A stretch of 11,701 nt of DNA from Hymenobacter sp. Its GTDB lineage: Bacteria; Bacteroidota; Bacteroidia; Cytophagales; Hymenobacteraceae. A program made the translations under genes and the position numbers. The stretch spans positions 1 through 11,701 of the forward strand of contig JANYFQ010000119.1 of assembly GCA_025362615.1 (NCBI GenBank), written 5' to 3'. This document shows positions 6,799-11,701 of this stretch, piece by piece (the stretch's first letter is position 1; each line of letters begins with the position of its first letter). The notes below the pieces were generated by a model, which searched no databases, was not told where the DNA came from, and saw only the letters and a list, made by a program, of their open reading frames with translations.

Positions 6799-6858
6799 AT
6801 GGGGTGAAAGCCCTGACCCCCCGGGGAGATGCAGCATGCTGCTCTCCCCATTTTTTTT
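6799..6858 (+). ncRNA. Candidate ~60-nt small RNA (promoter, hairpin, terminator)
   Basis: A TAnnTTTG box (6785-6792) is followed within 60 bases by a strong intrinsic terminator on the same strand, with no protein gene between. The 5' end is inferred at about 6799. The transcript would fold into hairpin GGGGT/ACCCC (6801-6805, 6816-6820; 10-base loop) and then the terminator hairpin. It contains ATG GGG TGA (6799-6807), a start followed almost at once by a stop. Transcription is divergent from the helicase and the terminator abuts the stop codon of the convergent nuclease-like gene. I do not recognise a known RNA family. It could also be only a terminator for read-through. Confidence 0.4.
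6823..6858 (+). terminator. Strong intrinsic terminator, plus strand
   Basis: Stem GGGGAGA/TCTCCCC (6823-6829, 6843-6849) continues, after one bulged T, into the self-complementary GCAGCATGCTGC (6831-6842), and is followed by A and eight Ts (6851-6858). The T-tract is only on the plus strand, so it cannot be a standard terminator for the minus-strand gene that stops at 6857. Confidence 0.85.
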
Positions 6859-7333
6859 ACTTCATTTTGCCCCGGAATGTGTCGTCAAGAATTTCACGGC
6901 GGGTAAATTCGTACAGTGCGCCGGGCCGCAAAATGGCGATGCCTTTGAGGTTGGCGGCCCGTCGCATTCGCAGGAACAGCGCTTGTTCGAGGACGCGTGA
7001 GTCGAAGTCGGAGGGCACGGCAATCAGGACGTAAGCGGCTTGCCGGTTGGCTCCGCGCAGGGCCTGGTCAATGGCATTGGCCGTGCGGCCGACCGGTGCC
7101 TTGAACTCCCAAGCCACGCCGTCACGGGTCGCATCGGGGCTTTTCACGTTTTGAAGGTCCAGTACCGGCAACAGCCGCACCCGCTCGCCCCGGTCGGCCA
7201 GAAACACGGCCACGGGCAGGTTTTGGCGCAGTTCCAACTTGCCGTGGGTTTCGTGGATGTCCACGCAGCCGCCGTTGGCGCTGACGTAGCGCCGGGCGTA
7301 GCCGGGCAACAAACCGGGTAGCGGCTCGCTCAC
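6857..7333 (-). CDS. Stand-alone CdiA C-terminal-like (PD-(D/E)XK) nuclease-fold protein
   Basis: The 158-residue product resembles the C-terminal tRNase domain of CdiA-type toxins and small stand-alone relatives. Visible are an N-terminal strand pair (GGCVDIHE, 21-28), a helix and strand (NLPVAVFLADRGERVRLLPVL, 38-58), the probable active-site pattern VKSPDATRDGVAWEFKAP with D67 and E76-x-K78, then AIDQALRGANRQAAYVLIAV (87-106), a typical helix-strand. It has no signal peptide and no linked RHS or CdiA shell. Translation probably starts at GTG 7333, which overlaps the thioesterase stop as GTGA (4 bases), implying coupling; upstream sequence in this frame is a shadow of the thioesterase. Substrate and toxicity are unknown, and no immunity gene is apparent unless the thioesterase or another gene plays that part. 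Assignment is from motif recognition only. Confidence 0.6.
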   Translation of the reverse strand: MSEPLPGLLPGYARRYVSANGGCVDIHETHGKLELRQNLPVAVFLADRGERVRLLPVLDLQNVKSPDATRDGVAWEFKAPVGRTANAIDQALRGANRQAAYVLIAVPSDFDSRVLEQALFLRMRRAANLKGIAILRPGALYEFTRREILDDTFRGKMK

Positions 7334-7749
7334 GTTGGCTCCACCACGGCCATTGTGGCGCTGGCTTTGGCGATGAGCAAGTCGTCGCACCACACTTCGG
7401 CTTCGCAGAAGTGCAGGCGGCGGCCGGGTTTCAATACCCAACCCACGGCCCGCAGGCGCTGCCCGATGCCAGGGTGTAAGTAGCTGATGCGCAGGTCGGC
7501 CGTAACGACGCCGTACGCGTCGGGCACCAAAGTGGTAGCGGCGAAACCGGCCACCAAATCGGCCATTGTGGCCGTTACGCCGCCGTGAACGAAGCCGCGC
7601 TGCTGCTGATGCACCTGGGCCAGCACCAACTCGGCCTCGACGCGGCCAGCAGTTATGAGGGTCAAATCGGCCCCCAGCAGGTGCATGAAATGCTGGCGGG
7701 TAAGTTTGCGGCGGATGCGGGTTTCGAGGTCGGACGGGTTGGCGGTCAT
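7330..7749 (-). CDS. PaaI-like hotdog-fold thioesterase
   Basis: The 139-residue length is typical of the PaaI/YbdB-like family of acyl-CoA thioesterases. The catalytic segment is GFVHGGVTATMADLVAGFAA (52-71), with the conserved HGG (55-57) and the acidic D64 that acts as general base or nucleophile partner in the family. The second hallmark, TADLRISYLHPG (83-94), is the substrate-side strand. These cytosolic enzymes hydrolyse the thioester of small or aromatic acyl-CoAs, with the substrate not predictable. ATG 7749 gives standard family length; the in-frame extension to 7941 translates the hairpin repeat. Promoter TATCTTTG at 7774-7767 is 17 bases upstream. The stop overlaps the next gene's GTG start, so it is first in a two-gene operon. 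Confidence 0.9.
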   Translation of the reverse strand: MTANPSDLETRIRRKLTRQHFMHLLGADLTLITAGRVEAELVLAQVHQQQRGFVHGGVTATMADLVAGFAATTLVPDAYGVVTADLRISYLHPGIGQRLRAVGWVLKPGRRLHFCEAEVWCDDLLIAKASATMAVVEPT

Positions 7750-7766
7750 GGCGGGTGCGTGAGGGC

Positions 7767-7774
7767 CAAAGATA
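7767..7774 (-). promoter_or_regulatory. Bacteroidota -7 box of the thioesterase operon
   Basis: Minus-strand TATCTTTG is an exact TAnnTTTG match and is identical to the box of the small gene-permease operon. The 17-base distance to ATG 7749 implies a very short leader. Confidence 0.6.
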
Positions 7775-7820
7775 CCGGAACGGGCGCGGAGGCGTAATTT
7801 GGTTGCTGGTTGCGCTGCAC

Positions 7821-7861
7821 GCTGCCCATAGTTTAGCGCGCAGCGCGTAACTGTGGGCAGC
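7821..7861. repeat. AGTTTAGCGCG hairpin repeat, single copy
   Basis: GCTGCCCATAGTT (7821-7833) pairs with AACTGTGGGCAGC (7849-7861) with one G-T wobble pair, and the centre pairs CGCG with CGCG around a 3-base loop and one bulged G. The core 7829-7853 matches 2277-2301 at 23 of 25 bases. It lies between the divergent thioesterase and DUF4126 genes. Confidence 0.85.
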
Positions 7862-7879
7862 GCACGCCAGAGCACACAA

Positions 7880-7916
7880 GAGCAACAATTTAGCAATTCA
7901 ACAATTAAGCAATCAA
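7880..7916. repeat. AT-rich dispersed tract, copy B
   Basis: The reverse complement matches 2216-2252 at about 33 of 37 positions, with GAGCAACAATTTAGCAAT perfect. It ends six bases before the DUF4126 start codon, so here the repeat supplies the leader and any ribosome-contact sequence of that gene. Confidence 0.7.
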
Positions 7917-7922
7917 ACCCCA

Positions 7923-8522
7923 ATGAACCCTTCATTTTCAATGCAATACCTGGTGGCGGCGGCCCTGGGGCTGGGGCTGGCCGCGTGCAGCGGATTTCGG
8001 GTGTTTGTGCCGCTGCTGGCGGCCAGCGTGGCGCACCACATGGGGTGGCTGCCAGCCGCGCCGGGCTTTGCGTGGCTGGGCAGTTGGCCGGCGATGGCCA
8101 CGCTGGCGGCGGCCACGGTGTTCGAAATGGTGGGGTATTACGTGCCGGTGGTCGATAATTTCTTGGACACGCTCACCACGCCGGCCTCGTTTATTGCCGG
8201 GGGCCTGCTGATGACGTCCTCCCTGCCGCACCTGGACCCGGCCGTGCGCTGGACGCTGGGAATGCTGGTGGGCGGCGGCACGGCGGGCCTGGTACAAACC
8301 GGCACCGCACTGCTCCGGGCCGGCTCCACTACCGCCACCGCTGGCATGGCCAACCCCTTGCTGGCGACCGTCGAAAACTTGGTGGCCGTACTGGGCAGCC
8401 TGCTGACGCTGTTGCTTCCGCTGGTGGCGGCGGGCCTGGCCCTGGGGCTGGTGGCGTGGCTGCTGACGCGGCTGCGGCGCTGGCGGCAACGCCGAACGCC
8501 GCGCACCGACACACAACATTAA
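7923..8522 (+). CDS. DUF4126 family integral membrane protein
   Basis: The 199-residue hydrophobic protein has signatures of the DUF4126 family: ACSGFRVFVPLL (21-32) at the end of the first TM, FEMVGYYVPVVDNFLDTLTTP (67-87), SFIAGGLLMTSS (89-100), GMLVGGGTAGLVQTGTALLR (113-132) and NPLLATVENL (144-153). A final TM (about 157-182) is followed by a very basic tail (LRRWRQRRTPR), which by the positive-inside rule is cytoplasmic. Function is unknown. ATG 7923 is used; ATG 7941 (MQYLV) is an alternative six codons later. The AT-rich repeat ends just before the start. The NUDIX gene begins 38 bases after its stop, so the two are probably cotranscribed. Confidence 0.88.
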   Translation: MNPSFSMQYLVAAALGLGLAACSGFRVFVPLLAASVAHHMGWLPAAPGFAWLGSWPAMATLAAATVFEMVGYYVPVVDNFLDTLTTPASFIAGGLLMTSSLPHLDPAVRWTLGMLVGGGTAGLVQTGTALLRAGSTTATAGMANPLLATVENLVAVLGSLLTLLLPLVAAGLALGLVAWLLTRLRRWRQRRTPRTDTQH

Positions 8523-8560
8523 CCGGCCCGCTCCGTTGTGAACATTGCTTTTTTCGCCTT

Positions 8561-9061
8561 ATGCCCGCCGAGTTTACCGCTGATTTTTTAACGCCTTACG
8601 CTGGAAAAGTACGCGTGCGGGTGGGCGGCCTGCTGCTGCACGAAGGATGCCTGCTACTGGCTGCCCACCGAGGGCTATTGCCTGGCGGACAGCCGTTTTG
8701 GTCGCCACCGGGCGGAGGCTGGGAGTTCGGCGAGAGCCTGAAAGCAGCGTTGGTACGCGAGTTTGCCGAAGAAACCGGCCTGGCCGTGCGCGTCGGCCGC
8801 TTCCTGCACCTGCACGAGTTTCGGCGCGACGACTTGCAGGCCCTGGAACTGTTTTTCGAGGTATTGCCCGTTGCTTCCGGCCCGCCGCTGCCCCGCCTGG
8901 GCCACGACCCCGAACACGGCCCCGACGCGCAGCTGCTCAGCGAGCTGGCCTGGCTCACGCCGCGCCAACTGCTGCAATTTCCGCCCAATCAAGTACATAC
9001 TATATTACAGATGGTGCTGAGCGTGGACGACGTGTTTGTGCCCCGCCAATGCTTTAAATAG
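8561..9061 (+). CDS. NUDIX hydrolase
   Basis: The 166-residue protein has a perfect Nudix box at 52-74: GGWEFGE, then SLKAALV, then REFAEETGL, with G52, E58, R66, E67, E70, E71 and G73 all in place. It is preceded by the beta strands RVRVGGLLLHEGCLLLAAHRG (18-38) and WSPPG. Such enzymes hydrolyse nucleoside diphosphates linked to another moiety using Mg2+; the substrate is not evident, and no MutT, ADP-ribose or Ap4A signature is obvious. ATG 8561 is chosen because the longer frame from 8456 overlaps DUF4126 in another frame. It lies 38 bases after DUF4126 and 136 bases before DUF3822. Confidence 0.93.
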   Translation: MPAEFTADFLTPYAGKVRVRVGGLLLHEGCLLLAAHRGLLPGGQPFWSPPGGGWEFGESLKAALVREFAEETGLAVRVGRFLHLHEFRRDDLQALELFFEVLPVASGPPLPRLGHDPEHGPDAQLLSELAWLTPRQLLQFPPNQVHTILQMVLSVDDVFVPRQCFK

Positions 9062-9114
9062 CGTTCCGAAGGGCTCCGGGCAAGTACCCGCCGCTGGCTC
9101 ACTGGTTCTGCTTG

Positions 9115-9122
9115 TACCTTGC
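9115..9122 (+). promoter_or_regulatory. Weak -7-like box before DUF3822
   Basis: Plus-strand TACCTTGC agrees with TAnnTTTG at six of eight positions and is 75 bases upstream of ATG 9198. It is the only candidate I see in the 136-base gap, which otherwise shows no gene or hairpin. Confidence 0.25.
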
Positions 9123-9197
9123 GGGCCGGGCGCTGCACTTCCGCGCCAGCCTTTTCGCCCCGTGCCTGCTCCTGCTGCTTCCGATTTGGCCCCGGCT

Positions 9198-10034
9198 ATG
9201 CCGCCCGCCCGCCTGCGCCTGCGCGACGAAACCTTCGCCCCGGCCGCGCCTGAAGCCTACAACCTGTACCTGCTGGCCAGCCCCGCCCGCCTCGCCCTGG
9301 CCGTGGCCGACGTGGAGCGCCGCAAAGTCCTCGTCCTCGAAGACCACGACCTGCCCGCCGGCGGCCTGCCCGCCCTGGCCGAAACCCACGATTTTCTGGC
9401 CCGCCGGGGCTGGAACGAAGTGCGCCTCGCCGTGAGTGGCCGCGCCTTCACACTGCTACCCGCCCCGCTCTTCCGGCCCGGCGACGAGGCCACTGCCCTG
9501 CGCCTGCACCACACCGTGCGCCCCACCGAAACCGTGCAGCACCTCCCCCACCCCGCCCTAGAACTAGTAAACATATTCGCCGCCGACACCGCCCTCGCCC
9601 ACTGGCTCGCCGCCGCCCACGGCCCCGCCGGTCGCCTGCTGCACCACACCAGCGCCCTGCTCGCGGGCCTGGGCCGGCAGCGCGAAGCCGGGGCCCCGCG
9701 CCGCCTCTACCTCAGCCTGAGTGCCACCGAAATCACGCTCGTTGTGCTGGGGCCGCAGCTCGAATACTGCAACGTATTCGCCTACACCACCGCCGAAGAT
9801 GTCCTTTACTTCACCATCCTCGTGATGCAGGAAATGGGCCTCAACCCCGACGACGACCACGTAACCGTGTGGGGCGAACTAACCCACGACTCGGCCGTCT
9901 TCGACCTGCTCCGCACCTACTTACGCCACGTCCGCCTCGGCCAGCGGCCTTCCGAGTTGCAGTACAGCTACCGTTTCGCCGACGTGTTTGAGCACCGCTA
10001 TTTCGACCTGCTGAGCCTGCATTTTTTGGGCTGA
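9198..10034 (+). CDS. DUF3822 family protein
   Basis: The 278-residue protein is Bacteroidota-specific. It begins LRDETFAP and has YNLYLLASPARLALAVAD (21-38), an N-terminal half with WNEVRLAVSGRAFTLLPAPLF (72-92), then RLYLSLSATEITLVVL (169-184), YCNVFAYTTAEDVLYFTILVMQEMGLNPDD (190-219), HVTVWGEL and the conserved end YFDLLSLHFL. The two-lobed pattern resembles actin-like ATPase folds, which is inference; function is not known. Arg and Ala enrichment follows local GC content. ATG 9198 gives a normal family length; the frame extends to 9036 but that overlaps the NUDIX gene. DUF3822 genes commonly neighbour coaD; here a 201-base repeat-filled gap separates them. Confidence 0.85.
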   Translation: MPPARLRLRDETFAPAAPEAYNLYLLASPARLALAVADVERRKVLVLEDHDLPAGGLPALAETHDFLARRGWNEVRLAVSGRAFTLLPAPLFRPGDEATALRLHHTVRPTETVQHLPHPALELVNIFAADTALAHWLAAAHGPAGRLLHHTSALLAGLGRQREAGAPRRLYLSLSATEITLVVLGPQLEYCNVFAYTTAEDVLYFTILVMQEMGLNPDDDHVTVWGELTHDSAVFDLLRTYLRHVRLGQRPSELQYSYRFADVFEHRYFDLLSLHFLG

Positions 10035-10038
10035 ACGA

Positions 10039-10215
10039 CCAGTGGTCGGGCGCATCCCGCGCAGCGGTTGGCTACGCCGAACTTTGTTTCGTCCGGCCAC
10101 TGCCGTAGGCTGCCCCGAAACGACACTCGTCGGGCGATTCGTCCGACGGGCCTCGCGCAAGCCGTTCTCACCGCAGTGGCCGGACGAACCCTTCGGAAAT
10201 TCGCCCGACCACTGG
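10039..10215. repeat. Nested inverted-repeat element between DUF3822 and coaD
   Basis: Three nested perfect inverted pairs share one centre: CCAGTGGTCGGGCG/CGCCCGACCACTGG (10039-10052, 10202-10215), TTCGTCCGGCCACTGC/GCAGTGGCCGGACGAA (10088-10103, 10173-10188) and CGTCGG/CCGACG (10128-10133, 10143-10148). The element fills the 201-base gap from the DUF3822 stop to the coaD start, begins five bases after that stop, and holds no credible gene. Confidence 0.88.
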
Positions 10216-10235
10216 CCCAACGCTCCTCCCACCCC

Positions 10236-10691
10236 ATGAAAACCGCCCTCTTCCCCGGCTCTTTCGACCCCTTCACCAACGGCCACCTTGATGTGGTGCA
10301 ACGCGGCCTCGCGCTCTTCGATGCCGTAATCGTCGCCCTCGGCACCAACAGCAGCAAGCAGCGCTACCTGCCGCTGCCGCAAATGCTGGCCCTCATCACC
10401 CAACTTTTTGCCGACGAGCCCCGGGTGCAAGTCACCACCTACCAGGGTTTGACGGCCGATTTTGCCCGCGCCACCGGGGCCACCGTGCTGCTGCGCGGCC
10501 TCCGCAACACCCTCGATTTCGAGTACGAAACCCCCATCGCCCAAGCCAACGCCCACTTGCACCCCGGCCTCGAAACGGTATTTCTGCCGCCCGCGCCCAC
10601 GCTGGCCGGGGTCAGCAGCACCATCATCCGCGACATTCACCGCTTTGGGGGCGACGTGTCGGCGTTTTTACCATATGAGTTGAATTGCTGA
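10236..10691 (+). CDS. coaD: Phosphopantetheine adenylyltransferase
   Basis: The 151-residue enzyme catalyses the penultimate step of coenzyme A synthesis: 4'-phosphopantetheine plus ATP gives dephospho-CoA and pyrophosphate. The nucleotidyltransferase signature GSFDPFTNGHLDVV (8-21) contains the TNGH form of the T/HxGH motif. LLRGLRNTLDFEYE (85-98) and the phosphate-binding GVSSTIIRDI (125-134) are also intact. ATG 10236 is the obvious family start; upstream in-frame codons translate the inverted repeat. The protein ends DVSAFLPYELNC: it lacks the last ~8-12 residues of many homologues, and its final codons and TGA lie in the left arm of the 10683-10787 element, so that element may have set the C-terminus. 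The active site is unaffected. Confidence 0.97.
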   Translation: MKTALFPGSFDPFTNGHLDVVQRGLALFDAVIVALGTNSSKQRYLPLPQMLALITQLFADEPRVQVTTYQGLTADFARATGATVLLRGLRNTLDFEYETPIAQANAHLHPGLETVFLPPAPTLAGVSSTIIRDIHRFGGDVSAFLPYELNC

Positions 10692-10787
10692 ATTGTTGCA
10701 TTACTTAATTGTTAGTTGTTCTGACGGACTGTTTTTGAATCTGCGTTAGAACGGCCAAAAATTAAACGATGCAACAATTCAGCAATT
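10683..10787. repeat. MITE-like element with 19-bp perfect terminal inverted repeats
   Basis: AATTGCTGAATTGTTGCAT (10683-10701) is the exact reverse complement of 10769-10787. Pairing continues inward imperfectly (TTAATT with AATTAA; GTTCTGACG with CGTTAGAAC) toward the centre. The 105-base AT-rich element contrasts with the GC-rich window. It covers the coaD stop codon and ends six bases before the stop codon of the convergent NUDIX gene. It has no coding capacity. Confidence 0.88.
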
Positions 10788-10793
10788 AACCCC

Positions 10794-11519
10794 CTACTTT
10801 TCCACCTTCTTTTCGCCCTTTACCGGCGGTTTTAGAGCCTTCTCGGGCTTGCCGGCCATCTCTGTCAGGTAGTGGCGCAGCACGAGGGCGATGGATTCGT
10901 AGGAATCTTCGAGTTTGGCCAGGGCATCCTGGGGGCTCATCCACTTCACTTCTTCGATGTACTCTTCGGCCTGGGGCTTCATGAGGCTGTCGTCGAGACA
11001 GTTCATGACGTACCAGTTGGTCTTTTTCAGCATCTTATTGCCCTTGTAAGCGTAGCTGTGCCAGGTGCTGGGCAACTCGGCCCCGAGGGCGAGCTTGATG
11101 TTGGTTTCCTCCTCCACTTCGCGCAACGCACCCAACTGCGTGTCTTCGTCGCCCTTGAGCTTGCCTTTGGGCAAATCCCACTTGCCGAGGCGGTAAATCA
11201 TCAGCACTTCGTCGCCTTTTACGACGAGGCCACCGGCGGCTTTGGCTATCTTGAACTGGTCTTTGAGGTGCTGGGTGAGAAATTTTTTCTTCCGCGCCAG
11301 CATGGTCAAGGTTTTAAGCTTTTTGAGCTTTTTTACTTCCATTAAACGCAGCAGGCGGTCAAGGAACAACGGGCCGGCATCGCGCACGAGCACGTCGCCC
11401 ACCAGGTCTTTCGACGTAAAATCGTCGTCGGGATTAAGCACGAGGTCGTACTTGTGCTTGTAGGTTTTCTCGCCGAGATTTTTGATAACCAGCGGAATGT
11501 CGTTGATGAAGAGGTTCAT
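10794..11519 (-). CDS. NUDIX hydrolase with N-terminal extension and Lys-rich tail
   Basis: The 241-residue protein has an N-terminal domain of about 85 residues unlike standard Nudix proteins (MNLFINDIPLVIKNLGEKTY at the start; a highly basic patch, VKKLKKLKTLTMLARKKKF, at 62-80). The Nudix fold covers about 93-220, with AAGGLVVKGDEVLMIYRLGKWDLPKGK at 94-120. The box reads GKLKGDE-x7-REVEEETNI (119-141); the usual Gly near the end is Asn140, while the metal-binding Glu residues (E134, E137, E138) are kept. The tail (223-241) is Lys/Pro-rich. The substrate is unknown. ATG 11519 is preferred over the upstream frame. Base composition is less GC-rich than its neighbours. It converges with coaD across the 105-base element. 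Confidence 0.9.
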   Translation of the reverse strand: MNLFINDIPLVIKNLGEKTYKHKYDLVLNPDDDFTSKDLVGDVLVRDAGPLFLDRLLRLMEVKKLKKLKTLTMLARKKKFLTQHLKDQFKIAKAAGGLVVKGDEVLMIYRLGKWDLPKGKLKGDEDTQLGALREVEEETNIKLALGAELPSTWHSYAYKGNKMLKKTNWYVMNCLDDSLMKPQAEEYIEEVKWMSPQDALAKLEDSYESIALVLRHYLTEMAGKPEKALKPPVKGEKKVEK

Positions 11520-11598
11520 CGGTAAAGGGCTGAGTTGAATGCGAACCGCCGTACAGTGGCAGCTCCCGGCCGTAAACGGAAACCCCGCCCCGGCGGCC

Positions 11599-11606
11599 GA
11601 AAGATA
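11599..11606 (-). promoter_or_regulatory. Near-consensus -7 box of the second NUDIX gene
   Basis: Minus-strand TATCTTTC differs from TAnnTTTG only at the last base and lies 79 bases upstream of ATG 11519. TTG lies 15 bases further upstream. Confidence 0.35.
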
Positions 11607-11632
11607 CGGCGGCTGTACCACCAAGCTGTGCT

Positions 11633-11701
11633 GCCACCGGAGGGGGCTCGCGTCACAACGAGGCCGTTCTGGGGCAGCCTACGCGAGACCCCTCCGGTGG
11701 C
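11633..11701. repeat. 21-bp inverted repeat at the right edge, possibly continuing beyond it
   Basis: Arm 11633-11653 matches the reverse complement of 11681-11701 at 20 of 21 bases (GCCACCGGAGGGG then CTCGCGT after one mismatch), with a 27-base loop. The right arm ends exactly at the window edge. The minus-strand word GTAGGCTGCCCC (11682-11671) recurs on the plus strand at 10105-10116 inside the DUF3822-coaD element, linking the two elements. Confidence 0.75.

Noticed and set aside
6823..6858. Terminator of the nuclease-like gene (minus strand)
   Set aside because: On the minus strand the hairpin is preceded by As and followed by G-rich sequence, with no U-tract after it.
7334..7888. Long N-terminal extension of the nuclease-like gene
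   Set aside because: The extension is an Arg/Pro/Ala-rich shadow of the thioesterase; the GTG at 7333 coupled to its stop is a better start.
8456..8560. N-terminal extension of the first NUDIX protein into DUF4126
   Set aside because: It overlaps the well-supported DUF4126 C-terminus in another frame and gives an Ala-rich, non-family sequence.
10068..10235. In-frame N-terminal extension of coaD (56 codons)
   Set aside because: It only translates the nested palindrome, and CoaD proteins begin right at the MKTALFPGSFDPF-type motif.

Overview
The window looks like a chromosomal segment of a high-GC member of the Bacteroidota, most likely Hymenobacter or a close relative. Four things support this: Bacteroidota-restricted families (DUF3822, a DUF1573 protein with a signal peptide, an oligopeptide-type ABC permease with a long post-TM1 loop, a Hymenobacter-like RHS core); at least seven intergenic matches to the Bacteroidota -7 promoter box TAnnTTTG, six of them just upstream of a gene start or of a candidate small RNA and one about 200 bases upstream of its gene; weak or absent Shine-Dalgarno sequences; and very GC-rich codon use. 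The genus is inferred from recollection of protein families, not from a search.

Layout. Positions 1-760 hold the 5'-truncated end of an RHS-type protein (minus strand, off the left edge). An SpoIIE/PP2C-type phosphatase follows (minus, 838-2145), then a repeat-rich gap. A two-gene minus-strand unit encodes an 85-residue conserved protein overlapping an OppC/DppC-type permease (2465-3792). A 290-base divergent gap carries a large inverted repeat, then a DUF423 membrane protein (plus) that meets a DUF1573 protein (minus) at a bidirectional terminator. An SF1B RecD-like helicase (minus) comes next, with a divergent promoter and terminator pair beside it that looks like a ~60-nt small RNA gene (plus). 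A coupled pair follows on the minus strand: a PaaI-like thioesterase and a CdiA-C-terminal-like nuclease-fold protein. Rightward genes are DUF4126, NUDIX, DUF3822 and coaD. A second NUDIX gene (minus) converges on coaD.

The genes are mostly housekeeping or conserved-unknown functions: coenzyme A synthesis (coaD), nucleotide-derivative hydrolysis (two NUDIX), peptide uptake, signalling by serine/threonine dephosphorylation, and DNA repair or recombination. No defence island, integrase, transposase, tRNA or rRNA was recognised.

The most unusual aspect is the intergenic DNA. Nearly every longer gap contains non-coding inverted-repeat elements, in at least four related or distinct families: a hairpin with the core AGTTTAGCGCG/CGCGTAACT, AT-rich tracts built from AATTGTTG/AATTGCT, a GGCCTCTGGCC hairpin pair, and a GGCCACTGC/GTAGGCTGCCCC type. 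One overlaps the stop codon of coaD; another fills the space between DUF3822 and coaD. These resemble REP/MITE-like dispersed palindromes and, with the small RNA candidate and the stand-alone nuclease-fold gene, are the best leads here.
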